The position numbers and the translations under genes were made by a program. From positions 1 through 14,781 of the forward strand of contig SLMY01000190.1 of assembly GCA_007133255.1 (NCBI GenBank): 14,781 nt of DNA. Reading direction: 5' to 3'. Below, in pieces: positions 14,050 through 14,781 of the stretch; the first letter of the stretch is position 1, and each line of letters opens with the position of its first letter. This stretch comes from Clostridiales bacterium. GTDB lineage: Bacteria > Bacillota > Clostridia > Saccharofermentanales > UBA5734. The notes beneath the pieces are model-generated. The model did not search any database. It worked only from the letters and a program-made list of their open reading frames with translations, and had not been told where the DNA came from.

Positions 14050-14637
14050 CTACTCCTGAGTCGGCCTGGCAGCTTTTATCTGGCGGCGCCTGACGGTCAG
14101 GATAATCAGCAGATGCAAACTGCTGATAAAGGCAGCTTCCAGCATCATGATCGCAGCGTATAGAAGACTATGATCGCCGGACAGCCGCAGCATCATAGCA
14201 TGAAGCTGTGTTTGAAAAACAAAATCGGTCATGCGCAGCCCTGAATAAAGCAGTAAACCATTTATAATTACATAAGGGATAAACAACAGGTAGCGTTGGA
14301 GTGAACCGTTTTGTGTCAAAACCATTAGTTTTAGAAGCGCGGCAGTCATCAGCAGATAAGTGATTATGAAAACGAACTGCGTTGGGAAGAAAACCAAAGT
14401 CAGCACCAGTAAGGATAAGCTGGCAGCAAAGGTATAAATCCAGGGCTGTCTGGCTGTCAGCAATGCCAGGACGGCGGGAATAATCAAAGCCTGCATTAAG
14501 CTGAATATTCCTCTGAACAGCATCAGGCTCAGCATGCATAAAGTCAAAGCCATGCCTGAAGCGGCGATAGAGCGAGCCTTTTTGCTGGTCAAACGGATCG
14601 CGCTGCTGTCTGGCTTATTTTTCTCAGACTGCCGCAT
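14050..14637 (-). CDS. Polytopic membrane protein of unknown function
   Basis: A 195-residue protein I do not recognise. It has a charged cytoplasmic N-terminus (about 1-24, KNKPDSSAIRLTSKKAR), then about five to six hydrophobic segments (roughly 25-45, 48-64, 68-86, 88-110, 117-133 and 157-182), and a basic C-terminal tail (RRRQIKAARPTQE). The general layout resembles small integral-membrane proteins such as DUF2232 or ECF-type S components, but no specific motif supports either. Its ATG overlaps the stop of the upstream GGDEF gene by one base (TAATG), and an AAAGGAAAAAGG stretch precedes it, so translation is coupled. It may serve signalling or envelope physiology linked to the GGDEF protein; that is inference from coupling only. 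Confidence 0.75.
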   Translation of the reverse strand: MRQSEKNKPDSSAIRLTSKKARSIAASGMALTLCMLSLMLFRGIFSLMQALIIPAVLALLTARQPWIYTFAASLSLLVLTLVFFPTQFVFIITYLLMTAALLKLMVLTQNGSLQRYLLFIPYVIINGLLLYSGLRMTDFVFQTQLHAMMLRLSGDHSLLYAAIMMLEAAFISSLHLLIILTVRRRQIKAARPTQE

Positions 14638-14780
14638 TAACCTTTTTCCTTTCGATATAAGTCCATGTCAAAGCGCTGATATGTGTGCTTGCCCTTCTTT
14701 TTTGCCAGGTACATGGCGAAATCCGCATACTCGATCAAGTCATATATTTCACGCGTATCAAGTCCGAATACAGCCATTCC
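14637..14780 (-). CDS. GGDEF-domain protein (diguanylate cyclase type), C-terminal fragment at window edge
   Basis: Reading the - strand in from the right edge gives 47 residues ending in a TAA at 14639-14637. They include EYADFAMYLAKKKGKHTYQRFD, recognisable as the end of a GGDEF domain (the conserved (Y)ADxAMYxAKxxGKN pattern). The usual final Asn is His here. The GG[DE]EF signature itself lies outside the window, so cyclase activity cannot be judged, nor can any N-terminal sensor domain. The stop codon overlaps the start of the following membrane protein gene by one base, indicating an operon. Confidence 0.85.
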   Translation of the reverse strand, partial: GMAVFGLDTREIYDLIEYADFAMYLAKKKGKHTYQRFDMDLYRKEKG

Positions 14781-14781
14781 A

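Overview
The window looks like part of a chromosome from a low-to-mid G+C Gram-positive bacterium (Bacillota, probably an anaerobic clostridial or erysipelotrichial lineage). The grounds are near-consensus AGGAGG-type ribosome binding sites before almost every gene, long purine-rich leaders, and a rhomboid-fold membrane protein of a clostridial kind. The species cannot be named from sequence alone. There is no rRNA, tRNA, IS element, CRISPR array or phage gene, and no gene-free stretch over 300 bases; the longest gap is 263 bases (9847-10109).

From base 2 to 13163 twelve genes run on the + strand. In order they are: a 5'-truncated UPF0261/Tm-1-like protein, a PEP-hydrolase-like TIM barrel, a 3-hydroxyisobutyrate-dehydrogenase-type oxidoreductase, a small cupin, a xylose-isomerase-like TIM barrel (sugar phosphate isomerase/epimerase fold), a cytoplasmic GH2 glycosidase, HMG-CoA lyase, HMG-CoA reductase, a zinc-dependent MDR alcohol dehydrogenase, a second xylose-isomerase-like TIM barrel, a D-2-hydroxyacid dehydrogenase and a Gfo/Idh/MocA oxidoreductase. 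This is a catabolic gene set rich in oxidoreductases and carbon-rearranging TIM barrels. No transporter, kinase or transcriptional regulator is visible inside the window.

A strong hairpin without a U-tract (6418-6470) separates the GH2 gene from the lyase/reductase pair. A good sigma-A-like promoter lies in the 263-base gap (9895-9924), and a second hairpin (11047-11080) precedes the D-2-hydroxyacid dehydrogenase. The locus may therefore be several transcription units or one unit with internal control points.

From 13182 to the right edge three genes run on the - strand: the 3' end of a GGDEF (diguanylate cyclase-type) protein, a translationally coupled polytopic membrane protein of unknown function, and a rhomboid-fold protein lacking the protease residues. 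They appear unrelated to the catabolic cluster and converge on it.

The most unusual point is the side-by-side HMG-CoA lyase and class I-like HMG-CoA reductase inside a glycoside/sugar-acid cluster. With a GH2 enzyme carrying an altered active-site neighbour and a split version of the two-domain Tm-1 protein, this suggests an uncharacterised pathway. It may break down a glycoside of a branched (mevalonate- or 3-hydroxy-3-methylglutarate-like) acid, or use 3-keto-sugar chemistry. Both ideas are inference.
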